Below are positions 52,633 to 62,132 of a stretch of DNA of 64,000 nt, piece after piece; within the stretch, counting starts at the first letter, position 1; the number at the start of each line of letters is the position of its first letter. The DNA is from Devosia neptuniae (GTDB lineage Bacteria; Pseudomonadota; Alphaproteobacteria; Rhizobiales; Devosiaceae): positions 1,612,001-1,676,000 of the forward strand of contig NZ_CP104965.1 in assembly GCF_025452235.1 (NCBI RefSeq), given 5' to 3'. The notes beneath the pieces were generated by a model. That model ran no database searches. It saw only the letters and a list, made by a program, of their open reading frames with translations, and was not told the DNA's origin. A program made the position numbers and the translations under genes.

Positions 52633-52878
52633 TCACGCCGCCTGAGCGGCTGCGGGTTTGCGGCCGGCGATAAAAGCGCCGAAATAGCGGGTAATCAGCG
52701 GCACGATCAGCAGGACGATGGTGGTTGCCATGAAGGGCACCAGCACGAGGCTTCGCTGCCAGATTTCCCATCCGGTGGTGAGCGGCATCAGGATGTAGAG
52801 ATAAAGGGTCACGACCGGATAGACGGCCAGGGTCATGACTGCGGCCATGCGCAGACGTGCAGCGAGAGAGGGCTTCAT
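52633..52878 (-). CDS. Small membrane protein (81 aa) divergent from a TetR gene
   Basis: Two membrane helices (about residues 10-32 and 41-63: MAAVMTLAVYPVVTLYLYIL and LVLVPFMATTIVLLIVPL) lie in an 81-residue protein, perhaps DUF2798-like. The ATG at 52878 has GGAG eight bases upstream. Two palindromic operators lie between it and the divergent TetR gene, so it is the probable target of that repressor. Function is unknown; small pumps and stress membrane proteins are possibilities. Confidence 0.65.
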   Translation of the reverse strand: MKPSLAARLRMAAVMTLAVYPVVTLYLYILMPLTTGWEIWQRSLVLVPFMATTIVLLIVPLITRYFGAFIAGRKPAAAQAA

Positions 52879-52892
52879 TTCCAAGCTCCATT

Positions 52893-52936
52893 GAAACGGT
52901 ACGTTTCGTTATATATGAGAACGACACGTTTCGTTC
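52893..52936. promoter_or_regulatory. Two palindromic operators between a TetR gene and a membrane-protein gene
   Basis: Operator 1 is GAAACG-gta-CGTTTC (52893-52907). Operator 2 is GAACGA-cacgtt-TCGTTC (52919-52936). Both contain the direct repeat ACGTTTCGTT (52901-52910 and 52926-52935). An AT-rich stretch (TTATATATGAG) between them could hold the -10 boxes. Their position fits autoregulation by the TetR protein. Confidence 0.7.
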
Positions 52937-52976
52937 AAGTCTTTTCTTTCGACGCGTTCTGTCCGATATTGCTGAC

Positions 52977-53591
52977 ATGACAGAGCCGAGCGCAGACGAT
53001 AGCGAGGAGCGCCGCCGATCCATTGGGGCGCGGCGCAATCCCGATACCCAGGAAGCCATTCTCGACGCGGCTCAGGCCATCGTGGAAGAGGAAGGCATTG
53101 CCGGGTTTTCCATCGAGGCGGTGGCCAAGCGGGCCCGGGCCGGCAAGCCGACCATCTATAAATGGTGGCCGGGCCGAACGGCTTTGCTGCTCGAGGTCTA
53201 TCACCGGCACAAGCCGGCAAATGTGCATATGGATACCGGCAGCGTGGAGGGCGACGTGGTCGCCTTCTTCACCGGCGTCTTTGCCCATTGGGGCAATACC
53301 GGTGCCGGGCAGGTGTTCCGCTTCATTGTCGCCGAAGCCCAACGCGACGAGGCGGCCGCCGCTTCGCTGCGGGCCTATGCGCTTGAGCGACGCCAGCAAT
53401 CCGGGCAGATTTTCGAGCGGGGCGTGGCGCGGGGCGAATTGGCCGCCGATATCGATACGGGGCTGGCTGCCGACATGCTGGCGGGGTTTGCCTGGCATCG
53501 GCTGCTGACCGGGCGGCTGATCGCGGATCCGGAGGAGATGCGGCAGGCGGCTCGGCAATTGGTCCGGGGGCTGTTAACCCCCGGACCATAG
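52977..53591 (+). CDS. TetR-family transcriptional regulator
   Basis: A 204-residue regulator. The helix-turn-helix is AILDAAQAIVEEEGIAGFSIEAVAKRAR and KPTIYKWWPGRTALLLEVY (positions about 25-75), typical of TetR. The C-terminal domain, with LRAYALERRQQSGQIFERG, matches TetR_C-type dimerisation regions. ATG 52977 is the first conserved start; upstream in-frame codons run through the operators. Its stop is five bases from the convergent isomerase stop. Confidence 0.94.
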   Translation: MTEPSADDSEERRRSIGARRNPDTQEAILDAAQAIVEEEGIAGFSIEAVAKRARAGKPTIYKWWPGRTALLLEVYHRHKPANVHMDTGSVEGDVVAFFTGVFAHWGNTGAGQVFRFIVAEAQRDEAAAASLRAYALERRQQSGQIFERGVARGELAADIDTGLAADMLAGFAWHRLLTGRLIADPEEMRQAARQLVRGLLTPGP

Positions 53592-53596
53592 GACGC

Positions 53597-54556
53597 TTAC
53601 TGCGCGGCGGGAGCGGCTTCGCCTTCACCCGCGGCGGCGGCCGGCTCGGACTGTGCCTTGACAGCGGCGTCGAGGGCCGCGTCGGGAATGTCGATGGTGA
53701 CGCCTTCCATCAGCTTGGCAACGGTGCCGTCAAAAGTGGTCATCAGCAATTGCTGCTGCAACTGGCTGGCGACCTGCTCGAAGGTGGGCGGAGCGGATTC
53801 GCGCTTTTCCTCGAGCTTGATGATGTGCCAGCCGAACTGGGACTGCACCGGCTCGGAGACCTGGCCGATTTCGGTCAGGGCGTAGGCAGCTTCCTCGAAG
53901 GGAGCGACCATCATGCCCTTGCCGAAAAAGCCGAGATCGCCGCCATTGGCTGCGCCCGGATCGATCGACTTTTCCTTGGCGATGGTGGCGAAATCGGCGC
54001 CGCCATCGAGCTCGGCCTTGATCGCCTTGGCTTCTTCTTCGGTGGCGACCAGGATGTGGCTGGCGCGGATTTCCTCGGCCGGCTTGAAGTCGGCGACGAG
54101 CTTGTCATATTCGGCGCGCACGGCTTCTTCCGTCACCGAATTGGCGATGGCATCGGCGAAATAGGCGCGGCGCAGGGCGCGTTCTTCAAGATAGGCCAGG
54201 CGCTGCTTGAACAGGGGCGTGTCGCCCATGCCGGCATCGCGGCCGGCCTTGGCCATGACCTTCATGTCGATCAGCACTCGCAGCAGGAATGGCCGGCGCT
54301 GGTCGGCCGGCATCTGGCTGAGTTCCTGGGTCAGGTCTTCGGCCGCAAAGCTCAGATCGGCTTCGGTGATGGTTTCCCCACCAACCGTTGCGACCACAGC
54401 GTCGGGAGATACAGGCGCAGGTGCTTCGGCAGCAGGGGCCTCAGCGGCGGGAGCGGGAGCTGCGTCCTGCGCGAAAGCGGGGGCGACAGCATTGGCCGCC
54501 ATGAGCAGCGCCAGCACGCTGGCAGTCGTGGCAAGGCGCAGGGTCGAAAAGGACAT
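53597..54556 (-). CDS. Parvulin-type peptidyl-prolyl isomerase, exported
   Basis: A 319-residue periplasmic folding factor of the PpiC/SurA type. The signal peptide is residues 1-29 (ending APAFA). A low-complexity Ala/Pro linker and a SurA-like helical part (ITEADLSFAAEDLTQEL) precede the parvulin domain: IRASHILVATEEEA, GGDLGFFGKGMMVAPFEEAA and SQFGWHIIKLEE. Such proteins assist outer-membrane protein assembly. It lies upstream of and divergent from secA, a neighbourhood seen in relatives. Confidence 0.93.
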   Translation of the reverse strand: MSFSTLRLATTASVLALLMAANAVAPAFAQDAAPAPAAEAPAAEAPAPVSPDAVVATVGGETITEADLSFAAEDLTQELSQMPADQRRPFLLRVLIDMKVMAKAGRDAGMGDTPLFKQRLAYLEERALRRAYFADAIANSVTEEAVRAEYDKLVADFKPAEEIRASHILVATEEEAKAIKAELDGGADFATIAKEKSIDPGAANGGDLGFFGKGMMVAPFEEAAYALTEIGQVSEPVQSQFGWHIIKLEEKRESAPPTFEQVASQLQQQLLMTTFDGTVAKLMEGVTIDIPDAALDAAVKAQSEPAAAAGEGEAAPAAQ

Positions 54557-54966
54557 CAGGACATTCTCCTTGGCCGGCGCATCCGGTGGCGCCTGGGCTC
54601 GTTACTGGTCGGCCTGCCCTCACACGGCATCGGGGCCAAAATGTGCCGCGCCGCTACTTGTGAGGAGACGGCGGCAGTAGAGAGGCCTAATTGCCGGTTT
54701 GGGCCGGGTTTCCGGCGGGCGCAGGAGGTGTCGCCCATTTCGGCGGCGTTGACAAGACAATGGCTCGCTCTTACATCTCACGCGCTTTTCAAGGCCCCTG
54801 GCAAGGCAATGGACAATGACGTCCTGACTTGCCGCGGGAACAAACGAGATCGTGAAGCCGCAACGGCTTTGTCATCGCGCCGACGAGGCCAGCCGGGTAA
54901 GGTACCCGACCGAGACCGCCTAGGCCCTGCGCGCCCGCGCCGATGATCAAAAAAAGGACCTGACAT
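54557..54966 (+). promoter_or_regulatory. secA upstream region with a candidate promoter
   Basis: This gene-free stretch of about 410 bases lies between the divergent isomerase gene and secA. A candidate promoter is TTGACA (54749-54754), 17 bases, TACATC (54772-54777), giving a leader of about 185 bases. I see no terminator hairpin, riboswitch or credible arrest-peptide gene in the leader. AAGGA precedes the secA ATG. Confidence 0.45.
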
Positions 54967-57711
54967 ATGGCACTTGCTGCGCTCGCCCGGCGGATATTCG
55001 GTTCTCCGTCCGATCGGCACGTCAAGCGGTTCCAGGGCAAGGTGGATGCGATCAACGCACTCGAGCCCGAATTCGCCAAAATGACCGACGATGCCCTGCG
55101 CGGCATGACGGCCGAATTCAAGTCGCGGTTGGAAAAGGGCGCCAAGCTGGACGAGCTGATCGTGCCGGCTTTCGCGGCGGTACGTGAAGCCTCCAAGCGC
55201 GTGCTGGGTATGCGGCATTTCGATGTGCAGCTGATCGGCGGCATGGTGCTGAACGATCGTTCCATCGCCGAGATGCGGACCGGTGAAGGCAAGACGCTGG
55301 TGGCAACGCTGGCCGTCTATCTCAATGCGCTGACGGGTGAAGGCGTCCACGTGGTTACGGTCAACGATTACCTGGCCCGCCGCGACGCTGCCTGGATGGG
55401 GCAGATCTACAATTTCCTGGGGATGAGCTACGGCATTATCGTGCACGGGCTGACCGACCCGGAGCGCAAGGCCGCCTACGCCGCCGACATTACCTATGGC
55501 ACCAATAACGAATTCGGCTTCGACTATCTGCGCGACAACATGAAATATACGCGCGCCCAGATGGTGCAGCGCGGCCATGCCTATGCGATCGTCGACGAAG
55601 TGGACTCCATCCTGATCGATGAGGCGCGCACGCCGCTGATCATTTCGGGTCCGTCCGAAGACCGCTCCGATCTTTACGTCAAGATCGACGAGCTGATGGC
55701 TATTCTCGACGAAGGCGATTTCGAGATCGACGAGAAGCAGCGTTCGGCGACCTTTACCGATGCGGGCATCGAAAAGCTCGAAGAGCGCCTGGCGGCTGAT
55801 GGCCTGCTCAAATCGGCCTCGATGTATGACGTGGAAAACGTCGCCCTGGTGCACCACGCCAATTCGGCACTCCGCGCTCACAAGATGTTCCGCAAGGACA
55901 AGGACTATATCGTCCGCGACGACGAAGTGGTGATCATCGACGAATTCTCCGGTCGCATGATGCCGGGTCGCCGCTATTCGGAAGGTCTGCACCAGGCGCT
56001 TGAAGCCAAGGAACACGTCAAGATCCAGCCGGAAAACCAGACGCTGGCCTCGATTACCTTCCAGAATTATTTCCGCCTTTACAAGAAGCTGGCCGGCATG
56101 ACCGGTACGGCCTCGACGGAAGCCGAAGAATTCGCCGATATCTATAAGCTCGACGTGGTCACCATCCCCACCAACGTGCCGGTGGCGCGTAAGGATGACG
56201 AGGACGCAATCTACCGCACGGCTGCGGAAAAATTCGACGCCATCGCCGATCTGATCAAGCAATGCCAGGAGCGCGGCCAGCCGGTGCTGGTGGGCACGAC
56301 CTCGATCGAGAAGTCGGAAATGCTGGCCGAACTGCTGCGCAAGAAGAATGTCGGCTCCATGAACGTGCTGAATGCGCGCCACCACGAGCAGGAAGCCTTC
56401 ATCGTTGCCGATGCCGGCCTGCCGGGCGCCATCACCATTGCCACCAATATGGCTGGCCGCGGTACCGACATTCAGCTGGGCGGCAATCTCGAAATGCGTA
56501 TCGAGAAAGAGGCCGCCGGGCTGGAGGGCGAGGCGCGCGAGGCCAAGATCGCCGACATCAAGAGGACAATTGCCGAGGACAAGGCCAAGGCTTTGGCCGC
56601 GGGCGGGCTGATGGTGATCGGTACCGAACGGCATGAAAGCCGCCGCATCGACAACCAGCTGCGCGGTCGGTCGGGCCGTCAGGGCGATCCGGGCCATTCG
56701 GCCTTCTTCCTGAGCTTGCAGGACGACCTGATGCGCATCTTCCCGGTGGAATCGATGGATTCCATGCTGGGCAAGCTGGGCCTGGAACAGGGCGAATCGA
56801 TCACCCATCCCTGGGTGACCAAGGCCATCGAGCGGGCGCAGGGCAAGGTCGAAGCGCGCAACTTCGATATCCGCAAGAACATCCTCAAATACGACGACGT
56901 GATGAATGATCAGCGCAAGGTGATCTTCGAGCAGCGTCTGGAAATGATGGATGCCGAGGATGTCAGCGAGACGGTCGTGGAAATGCGCCACGATCTGATC
57001 GAAACGCTCGTTGCCAAGGCGATCCCGGCGCGGTCCTATCCCGAGCAGTGGAATACCGAGCAGCTGGAAGCGGCTGCCAAGACCTATCTCAACCTCGACG
57101 TGCCGGTGAAGGCATGGGCCGAGGAAGAGGGGATCGATGCGGAAATCGTGACGGAGCGACTGATCGAGGCGGCCGATGCCGCTGCTGCGGCCAAGGAAGC
57201 TCAGACGCTGCAGGCGTTTGAAGCAGCCGGCACGCCCAACCCAACCGTGATGCGGCAGGTGGAAAAAACCATCCTGCTGCAGTCGATCGACGGGCTGTGG
57301 CGCGAGCATCTGGTGACGCTGGATCACCTCTCCAAGGTCGTGGGCTGGCGCGGCATCGCCCAGCGCGATCCACTCAACGAATACAAGCAGGAAGCCTATG
57401 AGCTATTCCAGGCGCTGCTGACCAATATGCGCGAACTGGTGACCACCCAGCTCAGCCATGTCGTGCTGCAGCCGCGCCCGGTAGCGCCGCCGGCGCCCGA
57501 TTTCTCCCGCATTCGCGAAACCCATATCGATCCGCTGACCGGCGAGAACGATGCCGATGGTGGTGACACGATCGCGGATTCGCTGGGTGCGGTGGGCAGC
57601 GATCCATCGCTGCGGCCGGTCGATCCCAAGCTGCTGGTTGGCGTATCGCGCAATGCACCTTGCCCCTGTGGCTCGGGCAAGAAATTCAAGCATTGCCACG
57701 GCGCGTTCTAG
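54967..57711 (+). CDS. secA: Protein translocase ATPase SecA
   Basis: The motor of the Sec pathway, 914 residues. Walker A is [17 protein letters not shown] box is [14 protein letters not shown], and the second nucleotide domain contains [10 protein letters not shown] and [11 protein letters not shown]. The C-terminal zinc motif is [14 protein letters not shown], used to bind SecB. All domains are intact and the length is standard. A strong terminator follows the stop by about 20 bases. Confidence 0.98.
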   Translation: MALAALARRIFGSPSDRHVKRFQGKVDAINALEPEFAKMTDDALRGMTAEFKSRLEKGAKLDELIVPAFAAVREASKRVLGMRHFDVQLIGGMVLNDRSIAEMRTGEGKTLVATLAVYLNALTGEGVHVVTVNDYLARRDAAWMGQIYNFLGMSYGIIVHGLTDPERKAAYAADITYGTNNEFGFDYLRDNMKYTRAQMVQRGHAYAIVDEVDSILIDEARTPLIISGPSEDRSDLYVKIDELMAILDEGDFEIDEKQRSATFTDAGIEKLEERLAADGLLKSASMYDVENVALVHHANSALRAHKMFRKDKDYIVRDDEVVIIDEFSGRMMPGRRYSEGLHQALEAKEHVKIQPENQTLASITFQNYFRLYKKLAGMTGTASTEAEEFADIYKLDVVTIPTNVPVARKDDEDAIYRTAAEKFDAIADLIKQCQERGQPVLVGTTSIEKSEMLAELLRKKNVGSMNVLNARHHEQEAFIVADAGLPGAITIATNMAGRGTDIQLGGNLEMRIEKEAAGLEGEAREAKIADIKRTIAEDKAKALAAGGLMVIGTERHESRRIDNQLRGRSGRQGDPGHSAFFLSLQDDLMRIFPVESMDSMLGKLGLEQGESITHPWVTKAIERAQGKVEARNFDIRKNILKYDDVMNDQRKVIFEQRLEMMDAEDVSETVVEMRHDLIETLVAKAIPARSYPEQWNTEQLEAAAKTYLNLDVPVKAWAEEEGIDAEIVTERLIEAADAAAAAKEAQTLQAFEAAGTPNPTVMRQVEKTILLQSIDGLWREHLVTLDHLSKVVGWRGIAQRDPLNEYKQEAYELFQALLTNMRELVTTQLSHVVLQPRPVAPPAPDFSRIRETHIDPLTGENDADGGDTIADSLGAVGSDPSLRPVDPKLLVGVSRNAPCPCGSGKKFKHCHGAF

Positions 57712-57733
57712 GCGCCGGTTTGGCCGGATAGAT

Positions 57734-57765
57734 AAAAGCCCGGGCAGTGATGCCCGGGCTTTTTT
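57734..57765 (+). terminator. Rho-independent terminator of secA
   Basis: AAAAGCCCGGGCA-gtga-TGCCCGGGCTTTT is a perfect 13-base stem with a T-run; the mirror A-run means it can also act on the convergent gene. Confidence 0.93.
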
Positions 57766-57795
57766 GTTTGTGCGGAATGGGATGGCGCTACCCGC

Positions 57796-58461
57796 TCAGC
57801 ACTTCACGCGGATTTCGGCGAAGCCGGTGGTGCCGCCATCGCCAGAGGACATGACGCTGATATTGCAGGTGCTGTCGGGCAGGGGAATGGTGGCGCCGGA
57901 GGCGATGGTGGTGCCGCCAGCCAAGGTGATGAAGCCATTGTCCACTACGGCGATATCCACCTTGGCCGTGTTGTTGCAGATCGGGTAGCTGTCGCCCGCC
58001 GAAACCAGGATGCGCATGCCATCGGGCAGGCAATCGGCATTGGCGGCGCTAGCTGCCGGGCCCGTGGGCGCTGCATCGGGGGCCGCAGGAACGGCCGGCA
58101 GGGCGGCCGGCGCCGTGCCGCTGCGCCAGTTCTGTTCGAGGATGGCCAGGCGATTGGCCAGGTCCCGCAGGGCCCCGTCATTGCTGGCCGGCGCTGCTGC
58201 GGGTGCCGTTGTGCCTTGCTGGCCATAGAGCGCCAGGCTCAGGCGGATTTGCGCAATGTCGGTGGAGATACGGGCGATATCGCGCTGGGTCTCGGTATAG
58301 ACCCAGCCGGCGGCCGCAATGGCAGCCACGCCGACCAGGCCCACGACGAAGCTCAGCACCCGGCCCGTGACCGGCTGGCGGGGCGGTTTCTGGGTCCCGG
58401 GAGAAGAAGCCGTGGCCGGCTCCTCCTTGGAAACGCCGCCCAGTGTCCAGGTGTCTTGCAC
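57796..58461 (-). CDS. Hypothetical single-pass membrane protein with extracytoplasmic beta domain
   Basis: I do not recognise a family. One membrane segment (VLSFVVGLVGVAAIAAAGWVY) follows a short cytoplasmic N-terminus. A coiled-coil-like part (ISTDIAQIRLSLALYG; LRDLANRLAILEQNW), an Ala/Pro linker and a domain with four cysteines (ADCLPDG, YPICNNT, STCNIS, and the final KC) follow. The Cys may form disulfides outside the cytoplasm. GGAG lies eight bases before the GTG at 58461; the frame is open to a TTG at 58533. Confidence 0.65.
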   Translation of the reverse strand: MQDTWTLGGVSKEEPATASSPGTQKPPRQPVTGRVLSFVVGLVGVAAIAAAGWVYTETQRDIARISTDIAQIRLSLALYGQQGTTAPAAAPASNDGALRDLANRLAILEQNWRSGTAPAALPAVPAAPDAAPTGPAASAANADCLPDGMRILVSAGDSYPICNNTAKVDIAVVDNGFITLAGGTTIASGATIPLPDSTCNISVMSSGDGGTTGFAEIRVKC

Positions 58462-58570
58462 TGCCAGGTCTCCATCATGCGCCAGCGCGTTGTCATTGCG
58501 CCGGAATACGGCCCAAGCATGATGCTCAGCCAAATTGCTCGCGCTGATGTCGGCGCGCGTTAGCCGCGCT

Positions 58571-59578
58571 TCAAGGGCGAATAGCGGGGATCGGGGCGAT
58601 TTTTCCGCTCATCACCGGCACGACATCGGCATCCCTAGCGCCGCCAAAGACATTGCCCAAGCCGCCAAACAGTCCGGTGACAGCGCCGTTAATGGCCTCG
58701 CCGCGGGCCTTGATGGCAGCCTGCTCGCTGGCCTTGCGCTGGGCACTGGTCTGATGGCTTTCAATCGCTGTGGTATCAGCGGCCTGTAGCGCCAGCAATT
58801 GCGGGCTGCGGCTCACCGGCGGGCAGGGGCCCAGCGCATCGAGCGGAGTGCGATTGTTGGCGTTGAAAATATAGCGCCCTTCGCAGACATCCCAGACGGG
58901 CGGAGTCTTGGTCAGCTCGAAAATGTCGGAGCCTTCCTTGATATTGCGCCAGAAATCGAGATGCGGGCTGGCCACGTTCTGGGCCAGCTTGGCGCTGCTC
59001 ATGCGATAGGGCAGGATCTGAATCTGGAAGCTCGGGTTGCCGCCCTTGAAGGTTTCGCGTGCCAGCGCATAAATTTCGGCAATGCCCGCATCGGTCATGG
59101 CGAAACAGCCTACCGATTTGCAATCGCCATGCACCATCAGATTGGAGCCGGTACGGCCAAGAGCACGGTCGAACTTATTGGGAAAGCCGACATTGAAGGC
59201 CAGGTAATAGGACGAGTTCGGGTTCATCAGGCCGGGGGTGATGGTGTAAAAACCCTCGGGGCTCTGATAGTCGCCTTCCTTGACCTTCGGCCCCAGTCCG
59301 CCCGAATAGGCGCAGATGGCGTATTGCTTGAACAGCGCATACTGGCCCGATTTGGTGCGTTTCCACACTTCGAGCACTTCTTCCTGCTTGAAGACGCGGA
59401 TGACCATGGGCTCGGATGGCGAGGAGCCGATACGGGCTAGCCCCGCCAGCGTTTCGCTCGAGAGCGGCCGATTGGCCTTTTCATTGCCGCCCTTGACGAA
59501 GGTCGTGCAGGCGGCAAGGCCGAAAGCCAGCCACAGCAGGATGATCAGCGAGCAGATATTGCGCAGAAGCGTGGACAC
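58571..59578 (-). CDS. L,D-transpeptidase-like lipoprotein (YafK type)
   Basis: A 335-residue lipoprotein with a lipobox at LAFGLAAC (Cys24) and a YkuD/YafK catalytic motif HGDCKSVGCFAMT (His150, active-type Cys158). The family crosslinks or edits peptidoglycan at meso-DAP residues. The C-terminal region (about 250-335) is helical and Ala/Gly-rich with no clear domain. It begins with GTG and no strong ribosome-binding site is visible. Next to secA and the membrane protein upstream, it points to envelope functions. Confidence 0.9.
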   Translation of the reverse strand: MSTLLRNICSLIILLWLAFGLAACTTFVKGGNEKANRPLSSETLAGLARIGSSPSEPMVIRVFKQEEVLEVWKRTKSGQYALFKQYAICAYSGGLGPKVKEGDYQSPEGFYTITPGLMNPNSSYYLAFNVGFPNKFDRALGRTGSNLMVHGDCKSVGCFAMTDAGIAEIYALARETFKGGNPSFQIQILPYRMSSAKLAQNVASPHLDFWRNIKEGSDIFELTKTPPVWDVCEGRYIFNANNRTPLDALGPCPPVSRSPQLLALQAADTTAIESHQTSAQRKASEQAAIKARGEAINGAVTGLFGGLGNVFGGARDADVVPVMSGKIAPIPAIRP

Positions 59579-59722
59579 CGGGAGCCGCCAGATGATGCGA
59601 TAATTGGAGTGACCCTTAGCGGGCCATAGTTACCGCAGCATGAGTATTCGCGGTGAACGATTCCTTACCATGCCGAAAAATTGGCTGGAAGCGGGCCGTT
59701 CACGCGAAGATGTGATGGCTTC

Positions 59723-60676
59723 CTAGAGCGTCGTGCCGATGGCGAGGAACTTTTCGCGGCGATGTTCGCGAGTTTCCAGCCGCCCCTTGCCGGCAAAGTC
59801 CGCCAGGAACTTGTCGATGGCCGCGCTGGTCGAGGCCATGATCTGCTCGGGATGGCGATGAGCGCCGCCGGTGGGCTCGGGAATGATGCCATCGACCACG
59901 CCGAAGGCCAGAAGATCGGCCGAGGTGATCTTCATGGTGGTGGCGGCGTCCTGGGCCTTGGCCGCGTCTTTCCACAGGATGGAGGCGCCGCCTTCGGGGG
60001 ATATCACCGAGTAGATGGCGTGTTCGAGCATGAGCACGCGATTGGTGGTGGCAATGGCGATGGCGCCGCCCGAGCCGCCTTCGCCGATGATGATGGCCAA
60101 GTTGGGTACGCCCAGTTCGAGCGATTTTTCGGTGGAGCGGGCAATGGCCTCGGCCTGGCCGCGCTCTTCGGCGCCGATGCCGGGATAGGCGCCGGCGGTA
60201 TCAACGAAGGAGATGACCGGGATATTGAAACGGTCGGCCATGTCCATGATGCGGACGGCCTTGCGATAGCCTTCGGGGCGGGCCATGCCGAAATTGTGCT
60301 TGAGGCGGCTTTCGGTGGAATTGCCCTTTTCCTGGCCGAGAATGGCGACGGGCTGGCCGTTGAAGCGCCCGAAACCGGCCTGCACAGCGGCGTCTTCGCC
60401 GAATTTGCGGTCACCCGAAAGCGGGCTCCACTCGGTGATCAGGCCGGTGATGTAGTCGGAAAAGTGTGGGCGCTGAGGGTGGCGGGCAACCTGGGTTTTC
60501 TGCCAGGGCGTCAGCTTTTTATAGATCTCGACCAGCGCCTCGTCGGCGCGGCTCGACAGGCGGTTGACTTCCTCATCGATGGACACAGCCTGGTCGGTCG
60601 CCGCGAGCGACTTGAGTTCGGCGATCTTGCCTTCAAGATCGGCTACCGGCTTTTCGAAATCGAGATAAGACTGCAT
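59723..60676 (-). CDS. accA: Acetyl-CoA carboxylase carboxyltransferase subunit alpha
   Basis: AccA pairs with AccD to carboxylate acetyl-CoA to malonyl-CoA for fatty-acid synthesis. The 317-residue protein has the N-terminal coiled coil (YLDFEKPVADLEGKI) and typical blocks: HPQRPHFSDYI, GRFNGQPVAILGQEKG, MARPEGYRKAVRIM, GGSGGAIAIA and PEGGASILWKD. Start at 60676; the 12 residues upstream of it are not conserved. accD and the biotin carrier/carboxylase are elsewhere. Confidence 0.97.
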   Translation of the reverse strand: MQSYLDFEKPVADLEGKIAELKSLAATDQAVSIDEEVNRLSSRADEALVEIYKKLTPWQKTQVARHPQRPHFSDYITGLITEWSPLSGDRKFGEDAAVQAGFGRFNGQPVAILGQEKGNSTESRLKHNFGMARPEGYRKAVRIMDMADRFNIPVISFVDTAGAYPGIGAEERGQAEAIARSTEKSLELGVPNLAIIIGEGGSGGAIAIATTNRVLMLEHAIYSVISPEGGASILWKDAAKAQDAATTMKITSADLLAFGVVDGIIPEPTGGAHRHPEQIMASTSAAIDKFLADFAGKGRLETREHRREKFLAIGTTL

Positions 60677-60844
60677 CCCACCGCCCGTTTGGGGTCGTTT
60701 TGCTGCGACCATAGAAGTAGGGGGCTGCTCTTGCGCCCCAAAGTGGCCGGAAAGTGGCGACCGATCACCTCCGAGTCAAGACCACAACGCTAATGCGCTT
60801 AATCGGTGCACATCTGGCTAACATTTCGAGCAACGCACAGCCAC

Positions 60845-61759
60845 CTATTTCGCGGAATCGCTCAGGGGATGGTGCTGCTCCACAAGGCTGCGCAGCTTTT
60901 CGTCGAGCACATGGGTGTAAATCTGGGTGGTCGAGATATCGGCATGGCCGAGCAGCATCTGCACCACCCTTAGGTCGGCGCCACCACCCAGCAGGTGACT
61001 GGCAAAGGCGTGGCGCAGCACGTGGGGCGCGACGCGAGCCGAACTGATACCGGCGCGGCCGGCGAGCAGCTTGAGATCGCGAGCAAAGACCTGGCGGGAA
61101 AGATAACCCTCGGCGCCGGTGGCGGGGAAAAGATAGGCACCGGGTTCCAGCGTTTTGAGATAGACGCGGATGGCGTCGCGGGCGCGGTCATTGACCGGCA
61201 CGACGCGCTCCTTGTTGCCCTTGCCGATAATGGTGATGAAACTGGCGTCGCGCATCACGGCGGAGCGCTTGAGGCTGACCAGTTCGGACACGCGCATGCC
61301 GGTAGCGTAGAGCAGTTCGAGCAGCAGATAGAGCCGCAGGGCGGCGGCCTGCTTTGGCGGAGTGGCGGGGGTATTGGCTTCGGCTTCGGCGGTGGTCAGG
61401 AGCTTATCCACCTCAGCGATGGACAGCACTTTGGGCAAGGCGCGGCGGCTTTTGGGGCTCGAAACAATGCGCGTTGGATCGTCGCCACGCAGATTGTCGG
61501 CGCACAGAAAGCGATGGAACTGGCGGATGGCCGAGAGGCGGCGAGCGCTGGACGAGGCCGATAGGCCTTGGCTGCGTAGGTCATCGAGATAGGCGGTGAC
61601 GGTTTCGCGGGGCGCGGTGAGCAGGGTCTGCTTTTGGGCTTTGACGAAGCCGGCATAGTCAGTGAGGTCGCGGCCATAGGCTTCGATGGTGTTTTTGGCG
61701 GCGCCGCGTTCGGCCGACATCATCTCAAGAAATGAGCCGATGAGATGGTCTCCGCTCAC
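60845..61759 (-). CDS. xerD: Tyrosine recombinase XerD
   Basis: Site-specific recombinase that resolves chromosome dimers at dif with XerC. The catalytic set is complete: Arg156 (GMRVSEL), Lys180 (GKGNKER), His246 and Arg249 (HVLRHAF), His272 (GHADIS) and nucleophile Tyr281 (IYTH). N-terminal SAM-like domain residues 1-90. The start is GTG 61759, whose last three bases overlap the stop of the upstream small gene (GTGA), which supports it. The 304-residue size is right. No dif site is evident in the window. Confidence 0.95.
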   Translation of the reverse strand: MSGDHLIGSFLEMMSAERGAAKNTIEAYGRDLTDYAGFVKAQKQTLLTAPRETVTAYLDDLRSQGLSASSSARRLSAIRQFHRFLCADNLRGDDPTRIVSSPKSRRALPKVLSIAEVDKLLTTAEAEANTPATPPKQAAALRLYLLLELLYATGMRVSELVSLKRSAVMRDASFITIIGKGNKERVVPVNDRARDAIRVYLKTLEPGAYLFPATGAEGYLSRQVFARDLKLLAGRAGISSARVAPHVLRHAFASHLLGGGADLRVVQMLLGHADISTTQIYTHVLDEKLRSLVEQHHPLSDSAK

Positions 61760-61959
61760 GGCGTGGGCGCCGGATCGGTGGGCGTTGGTGCCTGGCCGGG
61801 CAGGGTGGGCTCGCCGCCGCCAAGCAGGTCGCGCTGGGGAATGCGGATCGTGGTTTCCTTGGGCGTTGGCTGCACATAGGTCACCAGCGCAATCATGCCG
61901 CCATAGACCAGGCCGGCGAGAAACAGCAGAATGATGATCAGGCGGATGAGCGTGGGCAT
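61756..61959 (-). CDS. Small membrane protein upstream of xerD (67 aa)
   Basis: One strong membrane helix (LIRLIIILLFLAGLVYGGMIALVTYV, residues about 4-29) is followed by a Pro/Thr-rich tail ending in PTPTDPAPTP. Its stop overlaps the xerD start by four bases (GTGA), so translation is coupled. It resembles the short conserved gene between aroK and xerD in Hyphomicrobiales. Function is unknown; upstream of the ATG lies the start region of the divergent aroK. Confidence 0.75.
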   Translation of the reverse strand: MPTLIRLIIILLFLAGLVYGGMIALVTYVQPTPKETTIRIPQRDLLGGGEPTLPGQAPTPTDPAPTP

Positions 61960-62132
61960 GGCGATCCGGCGGTTGAACTCTTTGCGTAAAATTGACCGCA
62001 AATGGTTTCCATCTGGTAGGCATAGTCCAGTTTGCCCATTTTGCCTCCTCGAAATGCGGGAAGCGCCTGCATGTTCTTGACAGGCAGGACCGGGACGGCT
62101 TGATAGCGCGCAAACAAGACTTGGAGCCCCAA

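Noticed and set aside
54760..54819. Possible 19-codon arrest peptide before secA (MARSYISRAF...)
   Set aside because: Its ATG lies upstream of the candidate -10 box, there is no ribosome-binding site, and no known arrest motif is present.
54778..57327. 849-codon open frame on the minus strand
   Set aside because: It is antisense to secA, rich in His and Arg as expected for a GC-rich shadow frame, and has no domain.
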